From Candidatus Krumholzibacteriota bacterium (GTDB taxonomy: Bacteria; Krumholzibacteriota; Krumholzibacteriia; JAJRXK01), in assembly GCA_029262065.1 (NCBI GenBank), contig JAJDAC010000012.1:1-64000 (forward strand): a stretch of 64,000 nucleotides of DNA, given 5' to 3'. The position numbers were made by a program, and so were the translations under genes. Positions 10,035-18,081 of the stretch are shown piece by piece; position 1 is the stretch's first letter; each line of letters starts with the position of its first letter. The notes under the pieces were generated by a model that saw only the letters and a list, made by a program, of their open reading frames with translations, did not search any database and had not been told where the DNA came from.

Positions 10035-10964
10035 ATGAATCCACCAGCGGATACGAGAGCCAACGGGCCAGGAAACGGTGTCGCGATCAACCCATCGGAT
10101 GTTTCTGACGTCATGGACGTTGAAAATCCTCGTCGGGTCGGCGTAGCCCTCTCGGGCGGTACGGCCAAGGTCATCGCCCACGTCGGCGTGCTGAAGGCGC
10201 TGGAAGAGGCCGGGCTGGCGCCCGACGTCCTGGCGGGCACCAGTGGTGGCAGTCTGATCGCCGTACTGTACGCCTCGGGCCTGACGGTGAAAGAACTTGA
10301 GGACCTGGCCGACGAGGTCAACTGGCGCAAGCTGGCCAACGTTCACCTGCCCAAGTTGGGCTTGCTTTCGAGCCAACGCATCGAAGACTTCGTGCGCGAG
10401 CTCGTGGGAGATCTGCGTTTTGAAGATCTGAAGATCCCCACCGATGTAATCGCCACGAATCTGCTAACCGGAGAGAAGACCGTATTCTCCAGCGGCATGG
10501 TCGCGCCGATCATTCGCGCCAGCTGCAGCATTCCCCAGATCTTCGGCCCCGTGCGCGTGAACGGCGGGCTCTACACCGACGGCGGCGTCATCGAATATCT
10601 TCCGATCGAGACCCTGCTCGAGCGCCACTGCCGGGTAAACGTCGGTGTCCATCTGGGCGCCTACATGGATTTCTCAGAGCCACCACGGCATCTGCTGGGT
10701 ATGATCATGCGCGTGATCGGCCTGGTCGCGGTGCGCAACGCACGCGCGTCGGAGAAGCTGGCCGATGTGATCATCAAGCCCGATCTGCGCGACTTTGGCG
10801 GCTTCGATCTGAAGCGGGCCGACGAGATGATCGAAGTTGGCTACCAGTGCGGCCTGGCCGCGGTGCCGCAGATCCTGGCGTGCCTCGAACACGAGGAATC
10901 GCTCTGGACGAAGCTCAAGTCCAAGCTTCGTCCCCGTTCGCAAGACGTCACCGAATCAGAGTAA
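10035..10964 (+). CDS. Patatin-like phospholipase (RssA/NTE type)
   Basis: The product is 309 residues with no signal peptide, so it is probably cytoplasmic or peripheral. It carries the patatin features: the oxyanion region GVALSGGTAKVIAHVGVLKAL, the nucleophile elbow GTSGGS with Ser near residue 71, and the catalytic Asp in YTDGGVIEYLP near residue 180. Family members are Ser-Asp dyad lipid acyl hydrolases. The gene starts eight bases after the STAS stop, so it is very probably in the same transcript as the HDOD, PP2C and STAS genes. A second ATG about 26 codons in (MDVENPRR) is an alternative start. Its 3' end overlaps the convergent protease gene by 17 bases. Confidence 0.93.
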   Translation: MNPPADTRANGPGNGVAINPSDVSDVMDVENPRRVGVALSGGTAKVIAHVGVLKALEEAGLAPDVLAGTSGGSLIAVLYASGLTVKELEDLADEVNWRKLANVHLPKLGLLSSQRIEDFVRELVGDLRFEDLKIPTDVIATNLLTGEKTVFSSGMVAPIIRASCSIPQIFGPVRVNGGLYTDGGVIEYLPIETLLERHCRVNVGVHLGAYMDFSEPPRHLLGMIMRVIGLVAVRNARASEKLADVIIKPDLRDFGGFDLKRADEMIEVGYQCGLAAVPQILACLEHEESLWTKLKSKLRPRSQDVTESE

Positions 10965-13900
10965 CGCTGGTCGTCACGGGACGACCCTCCACATCAGCCA
11001 CGACCCGATAGACGCCGCTGGCCAACGGACGGCCGTGGTCATCGAGGGCCGCCCAGGTCTGACGATGCGCAGGGCCAGCCACCGGCTGACTCTCCCAACG
11101 CGCCACGCGACGGCCGCGCGCGTCGTAGACCGACCATTGCACACGGTCCGTCGATGGCGCGTACAACTCGAATTGGACGCGGGGATTGAACGGATTGGGG
11201 TGGGCACTCAACTCGTAGCTCAAGGCCGTCGGTGAGTCGAGGTTCTCGGCCGCCACGGGCGTGGACGCCTGGCATCCGTAACATCCCGTGGCGCGAACAT
11301 CGGCACGATCCTGATTCCAGAATTCCTCAGGAACCGAAGCCTGGCGCCCGGGCAACAGGTAGAGCTGATTGGCCCTCGCCACCACGATCTCCGCCCGGCC
11401 GTCGTTGTCGAGGTCGGCGATCAGCGGCGCCAGAATACCCGGCTTGGGGTTGCTCACGTGGCCACTCAACGTATCGAGTCGGAACCGCGCGTCGAGTTCG
11501 CCGCCAGCGAAACCATAGCTTCCCTCCATACTTCCGAATCGCAGCGTGCCTATTGGCCCCGCTTCGTTCCACGCGGCCTGCAGGGGAAGAAACAGCTCGG
11601 CGCCGGCATCGGCGGCGACATCGCCGACCCGTATCTCGCCCAGCGCCATCCGCGTGAAGTTGAACGTGGAGCCGACAAAGCCGGGGGAAGCCAGGGGCAT
11701 CAGCGGCCACAGGCTCTCCTGTCCGTTCAGCGAGAAACGATGGACGCGCACCTGGGCGCCACCGCTGGACTCGGCGTGGACCGCACCCGCCAGGAAGTAC
11801 GACTCGCCACCCCGCTCGGTTCGCGACGCGATCAGAAAACCGCTGGCGGTGGCCGTACTGGCACCCGCCGTGGAAAATGCCGCCGGAAAACCAGTGACGA
11901 CGGAACCGGAAGCATCGAACACCAGCAGGGTCGAATTTCCCGAGGTCTGGCGCTCGATGATGGCAATGAAGTGGTCCGCACCGTTTTGCCCCAACACCAC
12001 CGGCGCGCCGTAGTCGCGTCCGGCATCGAGTGCCACCGGCCACCCTGGGAAAGCGGTACCGGAAGTCGACCGCACTTGCAGAGCACCGGACTCCTGGTAG
12101 ACCAGCTCGTCCTGACCGTCGTCGTCCAGATCGACCACCGCCAACGCGCTCACTTCGGGTCCGGACGCCGACCAGCGCGCGATTTCCGAGCCCGCTACAT
12201 CCAGGACGACCACATCTCCAGCCGACGCGACGGCCAGGGCATCAGCGGCGCCCTGCCGGACCACGACCGCCGCGGTCGTGGCCTCGTTGTTGGAAACCGC
12301 CGTCTGAAAGGCAAGCTGACCGTTGGATCTCATGCCCAGTACTTCGCCAAACTGAGAGCCCGCGGCGATGATCGGGCCCTGGGCCGAGGCCGCGACCACC
12401 GGTCGCGAAAGCACGCCCAGACCACTGCTGAACACCGTGCGGGGGAAGATGCCGAAGTTGGAACCATCGGCGTTCACCGCATAGAACGTGTGCCCCTGCG
12501 GATCGATGGCCACGTTGTTGGTGGTCAGGACCTCGAGCTGACCATCTCCATCGAGATCGAACGCCGTGGGTGGCGCCGAAGCGTCGGCCGACAGACGCAC
12601 GGGCCACAGGTCGTTCTGCTGGAACTCCTGCGAGGTTATCAGGATTCCCGATCCTTGCCCGGCGATTCGTTTGACCACCAGGATGTGCCATGCCCGTCGG
12701 GGGTTTTCCAGACGAACCACTTCGGCCTGTCCCGGCGCGGCCGCGAGGGACATCCCGACCGGCACGTAGCCATCGGGTTCTTCTCGCCATACGGCGAGGT
12801 CCAGGTCGAGCCCTTCATCGGGAAACAACTCAACCTGAAACACGCCGTCGGGGGCCACTGGGATTCTCACCGCCCATACGTTTGGTCCTAGAGGCGGTTC
12901 AAACAGAAAGAATGTCACACGATCACCGGGCCACGACACGCGCCGGATGGCGTCGACCGCGGCCGGCAATTGCACCAGACCGTACCCCTCCAGGGAGTCG
13001 TAGCCGACCCGATCAAGCCGTGGCGTCACCCCCGGACTCGTGCCCTGTCCCAGACCCGCGGTCTCCCACGCGGTGATCCTGAGTAGATCGGTAATCTGGC
13101 GAACCTGGGCTCGCGTGGATTGCCAGACCCGTCCGGTCTCGGTCCAGGCCTGCGCCAGGATGCTCATGGCGCCCGCTACGTGCGCCGCGGCGATCGAGGT
13201 GCCCTCGCGCGCGCGGTACGTGTCGTTGGGTTCGTTGTCACAAACCAGAACACCGCCGTCTTCCTGATCCAACGAACCACCCGGTGCAACCAGGTCCAGC
13301 CGAGGCACACCCGCATCGCCGCGGGTCGAGTAGCTGGCGACCCTTCCTTCGACATCGGTCGCGCCCACGGTCAGAACGCCGTCAACACGTCCGGGGTAAC
13401 CCAACGGTCCGGTCGGATCGTTTCCCGAGGGAGCAACCACCACGATGCCTACGTCGATCAGAGCCGACACGGCGTCGGTGATGCCCAGGTCATCTTCCCA
13501 GACCGCGCCAATGAGGACCGTGCGAATTTCGTACGCGTTGCGATTGGCCAAGACCCAATCGATGCCGAGCAGCAGGTCACTGGCCCAGACCATCCATTGG
13601 CCTTCGAAGTTGTACGTCTTCACGATGACCATGCGACCTTCGGGAGCCACACCACTCAGGGTTGGATCCGTCGTGCCGTTGCCGAAACCGGCTCCCGCCA
13701 ACGCGGTACCGTGGAGATGGTAATCGTAGGGTCCCGCGCTGCCCGGCTGATCGTCGGTCACGTCGTGCCAACCCGCTACGCGCAACGCCAGGTTGGTATT
13801 GAAGCCGCCCGCAGTTTCCGCGTCGGACCAGTCATCCGCATCGCCCGACTGTGGTCCACCGTCTTCGTTGTCGAGATCCACGTCACCCAGATCGTCGTGC

Positions 13901-14391
13901 GCGGTGTCGCATCCGCTGTCGAGAATGGCCACGGTACTGCGACCGTCGCCGCGCATGGACAGGACGTTCCACACGATAGGATTCGCACCAATCAGTTGCG
14001 TCGTCCGCGACAGCGCCGGCGTGCCCGACTGGTCCGCCGTCAGCGTACCCAGTTGGCTCCAGATGTTCTCGACCGCCGACACGCTGTCGATCGGCGCCTC
14101 GAGAATCCAAAGGCCCTGGAGAGTCTGGATCGTGCCCACCCGAGCGGTGCCGCCCTGCCCCAATGCCGCTTCGGATTGCGTCGCGATCTGGGGCCGAAAC
14201 AGCCACCGGGCGGTGGTGGCCGCATTCGCCGGCGTCTTCACGACGTCCAGGTCGGTTCGGGGGATGACATCGGAGCCCGGCCCTGGGGCGGCCGCGGTCA
14301 ATGCGACCGCGGTCGTCGGTGCGTACCAGCTCAGGTACAGAACGGCACAAACGGCCAGCAGAGGCACACGCAGGCAGGAGATTGGATTCAT
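10948..14391 (-). CDS. Secreted subtilisin-like protease with FG-GAP-like repeats and T9SS-type C-terminus
   Basis: The product is 1147 residues from the ATG at 14391; the frame is open further upstream but the signal peptide begins here (basic start, hydrophobic core to about residue 30). The S8 triad is present: Asp in VAILDSGCD (about 155), His in YHLHGTAL (about 227) and Ser in EGTSIAAAHVAG (about 400). Residues about 600-1040 hold FG-GAP/integrin-like calcium motifs (DLDGDGQLE, DLDDDGQDE, DLDNDGRAE), suggesting a beta-propeller. The last 85 residues form a T9SS/FlgD-like sorting domain (HPNPFNP ... LASGVYRV ... LIR). It is likely delivered to the surface or outside. It stands alone between a convergent operon and yraN. 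Confidence 0.93.
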   Translation of the reverse strand: MNPISCLRVPLLAVCAVLYLSWYAPTTAVALTAAAPGPGSDVIPRTDLDVVKTPANAATTARWLFRPQIATQSEAALGQGGTARVGTIQTLQGLWILEAPIDSVSAVENIWSQLGTLTADQSGTPALSRTTQLIGANPIVWNVLSMRGDGRSTVAILDSGCDTAHDDLGDVDLDNEDGGPQSGDADDWSDAETAGGFNTNLALRVAGWHDVTDDQPGSAGPYDYHLHGTALAGAGFGNGTTDPTLSGVAPEGRMVIVKTYNFEGQWMVWASDLLLGIDWVLANRNAYEIRTVLIGAVWEDDLGITDAVSALIDVGIVVVAPSGNDPTGPLGYPGRVDGVLTVGATDVEGRVASYSTRGDAGVPRLDLVAPGGSLDQEDGGVLVCDNEPNDTYRAREGTSIAAAHVAGAMSILAQAWTETGRVWQSTRAQVRQITDLLRITAWETAGLGQGTSPGVTPRLDRVGYDSLEGYGLVQLPAAVDAIRRVSWPGDRVTFFLFEPPLGPNVWAVRIPVAPDGVFQVELFPDEGLDLDLAVWREEPDGYVPVGMSLAAAPGQAEVVRLENPRRAWHILVVKRIAGQGSGILITSQEFQQNDLWPVRLSADASAPPTAFDLDGDGQLEVLTTNNVAIDPQGHTFYAVNADGSNFGIFPRTVFSSGLGVLSRPVVAASAQGPIIAAGSQFGEVLGMRSNGQLAFQTAVSNNEATTAAVVVRQGAADALAVASAGDVVVLDVAGSEIARWSASGPEVSALAVVDLDDDGQDELVYQESGALQVRSTSGTAFPGWPVALDAGRDYGAPVVLGQNGADHFIAIIERQTSGNSTLLVFDASGSVVTGFPAAFSTAGASTATASGFLIASRTERGGESYFLAGAVHAESSGGAQVRVHRFSLNGQESLWPLMPLASPGFVGSTFNFTRMALGEIRVGDVAADAGAELFLPLQAAWNEAGPIGTLRFGSMEGSYGFAGGELDARFRLDTLSGHVSNPKPGILAPLIADLDNDGRAEIVVARANQLYLLPGRQASVPEEFWNQDRADVRATGCYGCQASTPVAAENLDSPTALSYELSAHPNPFNPRVQFELYAPSTDRVQWSVYDARGRRVARWESQPVAGPAHRQTWAALDDHGRPLASGVYRVVADVEGRPVTTSVTLIR

Positions 14392-14513
14392 ACCGCCACG
14401 AAGGTTGGGGAGATGGAGCGATCCGAGGGCATTGCATGTCCGGGGGCTCCCACAAGTTAGGAAGGGCACCCCCACCGGGTCAATGTCGACCCTGCATCCT
14501 GTACCACGCGGCG

Positions 14514-14900
14514 CTAAAGCGCCACCGAACGCAGGTGGCGCAGGGTGAGCGAATCGTCGGCTACCTGCACCACGATCGCGTCGAAACGACAGGTCCGTCC
14601 CGGCCAGGTCAGCTCTGGGCACTGGCGCAGCAAAGCGCGGGCACAGGATCGCAAACGCGTCCGTTTTCGCCGGTCGATGGATGCCGCGGCGGTCGCGAAG
14701 CTGTCGTTCGACCGCAATCGAACCTCCACGAACGCCAGCACATTGCCAGTACGCGCCACGATATCCATCTCGCCCTCACCTCGCCGCGCGTTGCGCAGCA
14801 GAATCTGGTATCCGCGCAGAACCAGGTATTCGGCCGCCATGTTCTCGGCTCGATCGCCTCTCCACCGCGTCGTGCCCTCGTGAGCCACGCCGTTTTCCAT
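14514..14900 (-). CDS. yraN: YraN/UPF0102 family nuclease-like protein
   Basis: The product is 128 residues, the usual length. The family motifs are present: GDRAENMAAEYLVLRGYQIL, GEMDIVAR and LAFVEVRLR, corresponding to the Holliday-junction-resolvase-like (E-x-D, VEVK) core; the usual Lys of VEVK is Arg here. The cellular function is not firmly established. It closes the ffh-rpsP-...-rnhB run, 31 bases after the rnhB stop, which is the normal position for this gene in many bacteria. Confidence 0.93.
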   Translation of the reverse strand: MENGVAHEGTTRWRGDRAENMAAEYLVLRGYQILLRNARRGEGEMDIVARTGNVLAFVEVRLRSNDSFATAAASIDRRKRTRLRSCARALLRQCPELTWPGRTCRFDAIVVQVADDSLTLRHLRSVAL

Positions 14901-14931
14901 TCCGGGAGGATGGCTGGTCTTGATCGACCAA

Positions 14932-15573
14932 TCACAAATCGAATGGGAGGCGGATCTGATGGATCACGTCGGCCACCGGAGCAAACGAACGCCGGTGCAG
15001 CGGGCACGCACCGTTCTGCTCAAGCGCGCGAAGATGATCGGCGGTGGGATAACCGACGTTGTGATCGAATCCGTAGTGGGGATAGTAGCGATGCCATACC
15101 CGCATGAGGCGATCCCGCGCAACCTTGGCCACGATGCTGGCGGCCGCGATGCATTGGCTGCGATCGTCGCCCTTCACCAGGCATCGGGCGCTTACCCCCA
15201 GCGCATGGGGAAGCTGATTGCCATCGACCAACGCAAAGTCGGGCTCAACCCGCAACCGGCGTACGACCTGCTCCATGCCCCAAAGCGACGCCGCCAACAC
15301 GTTGCGACGGTCAACCTCGCTCGCCGACACCGCTAATGCGGCCCAGGCCACCGCCTCGCGCGTGATGCGTCCGAAAGCCTCTTCACGTGCCGCCGCCGAG
15401 AGCTTCTTTGAATCGCGAACCCCCGCGAGGTCGGCGCCCACCGGCAGGATCACGCCGGCCACCACGACCGGCCCCGCCAGACATCCGCGCCCCACCTCGT
15501 CGAGTCCCACGACGCGCCGCGTGCCTCCCCAACGCGCCCAGCGCGCATCGAAGCGGGCTAGACGGCTGGGCAC
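14932..15573 (-). CDS. rnhB: Ribonuclease HII
   Basis: Cleaves the RNA strand of RNA-DNA hybrids and initiates removal of misincorporated ribonucleotides. The catalytic motif DEVGRGCLAGPVV is followed by DSKKL, ALVDGN and AAASIVAKVARD, so all active-site carboxylates are visible. A longer frame starts at 15627, but that would overlap rplS by 50 bases with low-complexity Ser/Pro sequence. I prefer the GTG at 15573, four bases after the rplS stop, giving 213 residues. It is translated with the upstream ribosomal and tRNA-modification genes. Confidence 0.93.
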   Translation of the reverse strand: MPSRLARFDARWARWGGTRRVVGLDEVGRGCLAGPVVVAGVILPVGADLAGVRDSKKLSAAAREEAFGRITREAVAWAALAVSASEVDRRNVLAASLWGMEQVVRRLRVEPDFALVDGNQLPHALGVSARCLVKGDDRSQCIAAASIVAKVARDRLMRVWHRYYPHYGFDHNVGYPTADHLRALEQNGACPLHRRSFAPVADVIHQIRLPFDL

Positions 15574-15577
15574 CGCG

Positions 15578-15952
15578 TTACGACTTGGCGGTGGGCTTGA
15601 CGGGCTTGGCGTCGCGACGCTCGGCAATACGCGCGGCCTTACCGGTGCGCTCGCGCAGGTAGTTCAGCCGGGCCCGGCGCACGCGACCGCGACGGGTTAC
15701 TTCGATTGCCTGCACGTTCGGCGAGTGCAGCGGGAACACACGCTCCACGGCGACGCCGCCGCTCACCTTCCGCACCGTGAACGCTTCCTCGATGTTGCTA
15801 CCTTTGCGATCGATGACCACGCCGGTAAACAGCTGAGTACGCGTCTTCTCACCCTCGCGCACGCGAACGTGCACCTTGATCGTGTCGCCCACATTGAATT
15901 CGGGAACATCGGTCTTCAGACCTTGTCGCCGAATGGACTCCAGGATGTTCAT
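15578..15952 (-). CDS. rplS: 50S ribosomal protein L19
   Basis: L19 lies at the 30S-50S interface. The product is 124 residues from the ATG at 15952, with the canonical start [10 protein letters not shown] and core motifs [48 protein letters not shown] and [23 protein letters not shown]. The first residues overlap the trmD stop as ATGA, and GGGAAGG precedes the start, which decides it over the longer frame opening at 16063. The C-terminal Lys-rich tail is slightly longer than usual. Confidence 0.98.
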   Translation of the reverse strand: MNILESIRRQGLKTDVPEFNVGDTIKVHVRVREGEKTRTQLFTGVVIDRKGSNIEEAFTVRKVSGGVAVERVFPLHSPNVQAIEVTRRGRVRRARLNYLRERTGKAARIAERRDAKPVKPTAKS

Positions 15953-16680
15953 CGCCTTCCCTTTCTCGGCGGACCTCCGCCTTCGTTCAACTTTTCGTCT
16001 CGGGCGGACAGCAGATCGGGGCGGCGCTGTGCCGTCCGGTTTCTGCTGTCCTCCTCGCGCCACTCGTCTATGGCGCGGTGGTCTCCCGACAACAAGACGT
16101 CGGGGACCTTGAGTCCTCTGTACTCGAGCGGACGCGTGTAGTACGCCGCATCGAGATATCCTGACCGCCCCGAACTGAAACTGTCGGTATCGGCCGAATC
16201 CATCGTATTCAGCGTCCCCGGTCGCCGACGCACGATCGCATCGGTCATGACCAAAGCCGCCAATTCGCCGCCGGAGATGATGTAGTCCCCCAGCGAAAAC
16301 TCATCGGTCACCACGAGCTCGCGTACGCGCTCGTCGAATCCCTTGTAGCGACCGCACAGAAAAATCAGATGATCCTCTTCGGCCAGCTCCTCCGCGTCGC
16401 TCTGGCGAAAAACCTGACCCGCGGGCGTCGCCAGAATCACGCGGGCACCCTCGGTGCGAACCGACTCGACCGCCTCGACGGCCGGCTCGACCCGCATGAT
16501 CATTCCCGCGCCACCCCCGTAGGGGTTGTCGTCCACCGTGCCGTGTCGATCGCCCGTGAACTGGCGAATATCGGTCACGACCGCGCGCACCAGATCCGAC
16601 TCGATGGCCCTCCCCAGAACGCCCGCCCGCAACGCGTGGCGACACATGGAAGGAAACAGAGTCAGGAGGTCGATGCGCAC
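15949..16680 (-). CDS. trmD: tRNA (guanine-37-N1)-methyltransferase
   Basis: Makes m1G37 in tRNAs to prevent +1 frameshifting, using S-adenosylmethionine. The product is 243 residues with a GTG start one base after the rimM stop. Characteristic features of the trefoil-knot fold are visible: [12 protein letters not shown] at the N-terminus, [36 protein letters not shown] and the C-terminal [21 protein letters not shown]. The order rimM-trmD-rplS is standard. Confidence 0.98.
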   Translation of the reverse strand: MRIDLLTLFPSMCRHALRAGVLGRAIESDLVRAVVTDIRQFTGDRHGTVDDNPYGGGAGMIMRVEPAVEAVESVRTEGARVILATPAGQVFRQSDAEELAEEDHLIFLCGRYKGFDERVRELVVTDEFSLGDYIISGGELAALVMTDAIVRRRPGTLNTMDSADTDSFSSGRSGYLDAAYYTRPLEYRGLKVPDVLLSGDHRAIDEWREEDSRNRTAQRRPDLLSARDEKLNEGGGPPRKGRR

Positions 16681-16681
16681 C

Positions 16682-17212
16682 TTACTCCTGAGCTTCGAGC
16701 AATCCCGGAATCAACTCGATCTGCAACGAGCCCTTTTCCCGGTCGAGTTCACGCACGACCGGCGGGATCACCGGAATCAACAACTCACCTCGCTCGCCCC
16801 GCACCACCAACACCATGTTGGCGGGCAGGGTCAATACCTCTTCGACCGTCCCCAGCTGCTCGCCCTGTGTCGTAACCACGGACAAACCGTGGTACAGAAA
16901 CGGGGCCGGCTCGTCCGAGCGCGGAAAATCGGGGTGGTCATAGTCGCTCACCGCGAACCCCAACCACTGACCCACCGCCTGCTCGGCGGCATTTCGTCCG
17001 TCGAGTCCCGCCAACTTCACGACGATCGTGCCACCCTTCCAGCGCGCCTTCTCGACGCGGGCGGGTTTTCGACCGCTCGGTTCTTCCCGCAACAGAAACT
17101 CGCTGGCGAGTACTGCCTCGGAAAAATCTCCACCCGGGAGGAGCTTCACCTCACCGCGCAGACCGACCGCCTTGACGATCTCGGCCATGGGGACGAACTC
17201 TTCGTTAGCCAC
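16682..17212 (-). CDS. rimM: 16S rRNA processing protein RimM
   Basis: Assists maturation of the 30S head by binding S19. The product is 176 residues with a GTG start. The N-terminal domain begins VPMAEIVKAVGLRGEVKLLP, the usual RimM opening, and the C-terminal PRC-barrel-like domain includes GEQLGTVEEVLTLPANMVLVV and LLIPVIPPVVRELD. It starts four bases after the khpA stop and ends one base before trmD, so translation of the group is probably coupled. Confidence 0.96.
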   Translation of the reverse strand: MANEEFVPMAEIVKAVGLRGEVKLLPGGDFSEAVLASEFLLREEPSGRKPARVEKARWKGGTIVVKLAGLDGRNAAEQAVGQWLGFAVSDYDHPDFPRSDEPAPFLYHGLSVVTTQGEQLGTVEEVLTLPANMVLVVRGERGELLIPVIPPVVRELDREKGSLQIELIPGLLEAQE

Positions 17213-17216
17213 TTCG

Positions 17217-17447
17217 TTAATCGAGGATCTCGATCTGGACTTCCTGACGCTGTCGACCCGCGACCGCGCTCGCCAACGTGCGCAGCGCGGTGGCGGTAGA
17301 GCCGCCGCGGCCGATCACGTGTCCGCGATCGTCCTCCCGCATGCGTACGTTGTACACAATGCGTCGACCGCGTTGTTCTTCCTCGATCGAAACGTCGTCG
17401 GGGTTGTCGACGAGTCCGCGGATTATGATCTCCAGGAACTCTTTCAC
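17217..17447 (-). CDS. khpA: KH-domain RNA-binding protein KhpA
   Basis: The product is 76 residues, a single KH domain with the GxxG loop in GHVIGRGGSTATALRTL. In other bacteria KhpA pairs with KhpB/Jag and binds many RNAs, affecting cell size and division. The GTG start overlaps the rpsP stop (GTGA). Its position between rpsP and rimM is the usual one in many phyla. No jag gene is in this window. Confidence 0.96.
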   Translation of the reverse strand: MKEFLEIIIRGLVDNPDDVSIEEEQRGRRIVYNVRMREDDRGHVIGRGGSTATALRTLASAVAGRQRQEVQIEILD

Positions 17448-18052
17448 TTGGGCGCCTCACCGTCGTCGGCCTTCTCACCTTCGGCGTCGCCGGCCGCATC
17501 TTCGGCCACCTCTTTGGCGCCGCTCTCGGGCGCGGCATCGGCTTCGGCCTTGGCCGTGGCCTCGGCCTTGGCTGCGTCTGCCTCGGCCTTCTTGGTCGCT
17601 TCAGCTTCGGCCGCAGCCGCGGCGGCCGCTTCTTGTTCGGCCTTCTGCTTGGCGGCAATGGCGTCGGCTTCAGCCTGACGCTTCTTCTGACGCGCCTGCT
17701 CGACCTTCATCTTGTCAGCCACGACCTTCTGGCTTCGGGCTTCGACGAAAGCAGCCACCTTCTCGTCGACCTCGGCCGTGGCCGTGCCCGATTTCTCCAG
17801 GTGCCATCGATAGAGAACGCCCTGATTGCGAAGCAAGCTACGCGCGGTGTCGGTCATGGTGGCGCCCTTGTTCAGCCATTCGATGGCCGCCGAGGCATTC
17901 ACCTCGACCTCAAACTGCGCGGGAATGGGATTGTAGACTCCCAGTTTCTCGAGGTACGCGCCATCGCGACGTACGCGTGAATCGACTACGACCAGCCGAT
18001 AGAACGGGCGCTTGGCGCGACCGTATCGGCTCAGACGAATGGTTGCGGACAT
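17444..18052 (-). CDS. rpsP: 30S ribosomal protein S16 with long Ala/Glu/Lys tail
   Basis: The first 85 or so residues are ordinary S16 (MSATIRLSRYGRAKRPFYRLVVVDSR, LEKLGVYNPIP, AIEWLNKGATMTDTARSLL). The protein then continues to 202 residues, more than twice the usual length, with a tail made mostly of Ala, Glu, Lys and Asp (residues about 125-202). The tail looks like a charged helix or disordered segment. Tails of this composition occur on S16 in some phyla, but their role is unknown. The start is fixed by AACGGAGGAAACACGA before the ATG. Confidence 0.97.
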   Translation of the reverse strand: MSATIRLSRYGRAKRPFYRLVVVDSRVRRDGAYLEKLGVYNPIPAQFEVEVNASAAIEWLNKGATMTDTARSLLRNQGVLYRWHLEKSGTATAEVDEKVAAFVEARSQKVVADKMKVEQARQKKRQAEADAIAAKQKAEQEAAAAAAAEAEATKKAEADAAKAEATAKAEADAAPESGAKEVAEDAAGDAEGEKADDGEAPK

Positions 18053-18081
18053 TCGTGTTTCCTCCGTTGAAACGACCCGGA

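Noticed and set aside
11458-14460. Long plus-strand frames (477 and 446 residues) opposite the protease gene
   Set aside because: They are exact antisense shadows in high-GC DNA. They lack domain-like sequence, ribosome binding sites and overlap logic, while the minus-strand protein has a complete catalytic triad and sorting domain.
14511-14526. GGCGCT-TT-AGCGCC at the yraN stop as a terminator
   Set aside because: The two-base centre cannot form a stable loop and no T-tract follows on the minus strand.
15574-15627. ATG at 15627 as the rnhB start
   Set aside because: It would overlap rplS by 50 bases and add a Ser/Pro-rich tail not typical of RNase HII; the GTG four bases after the rplS stop fits better.
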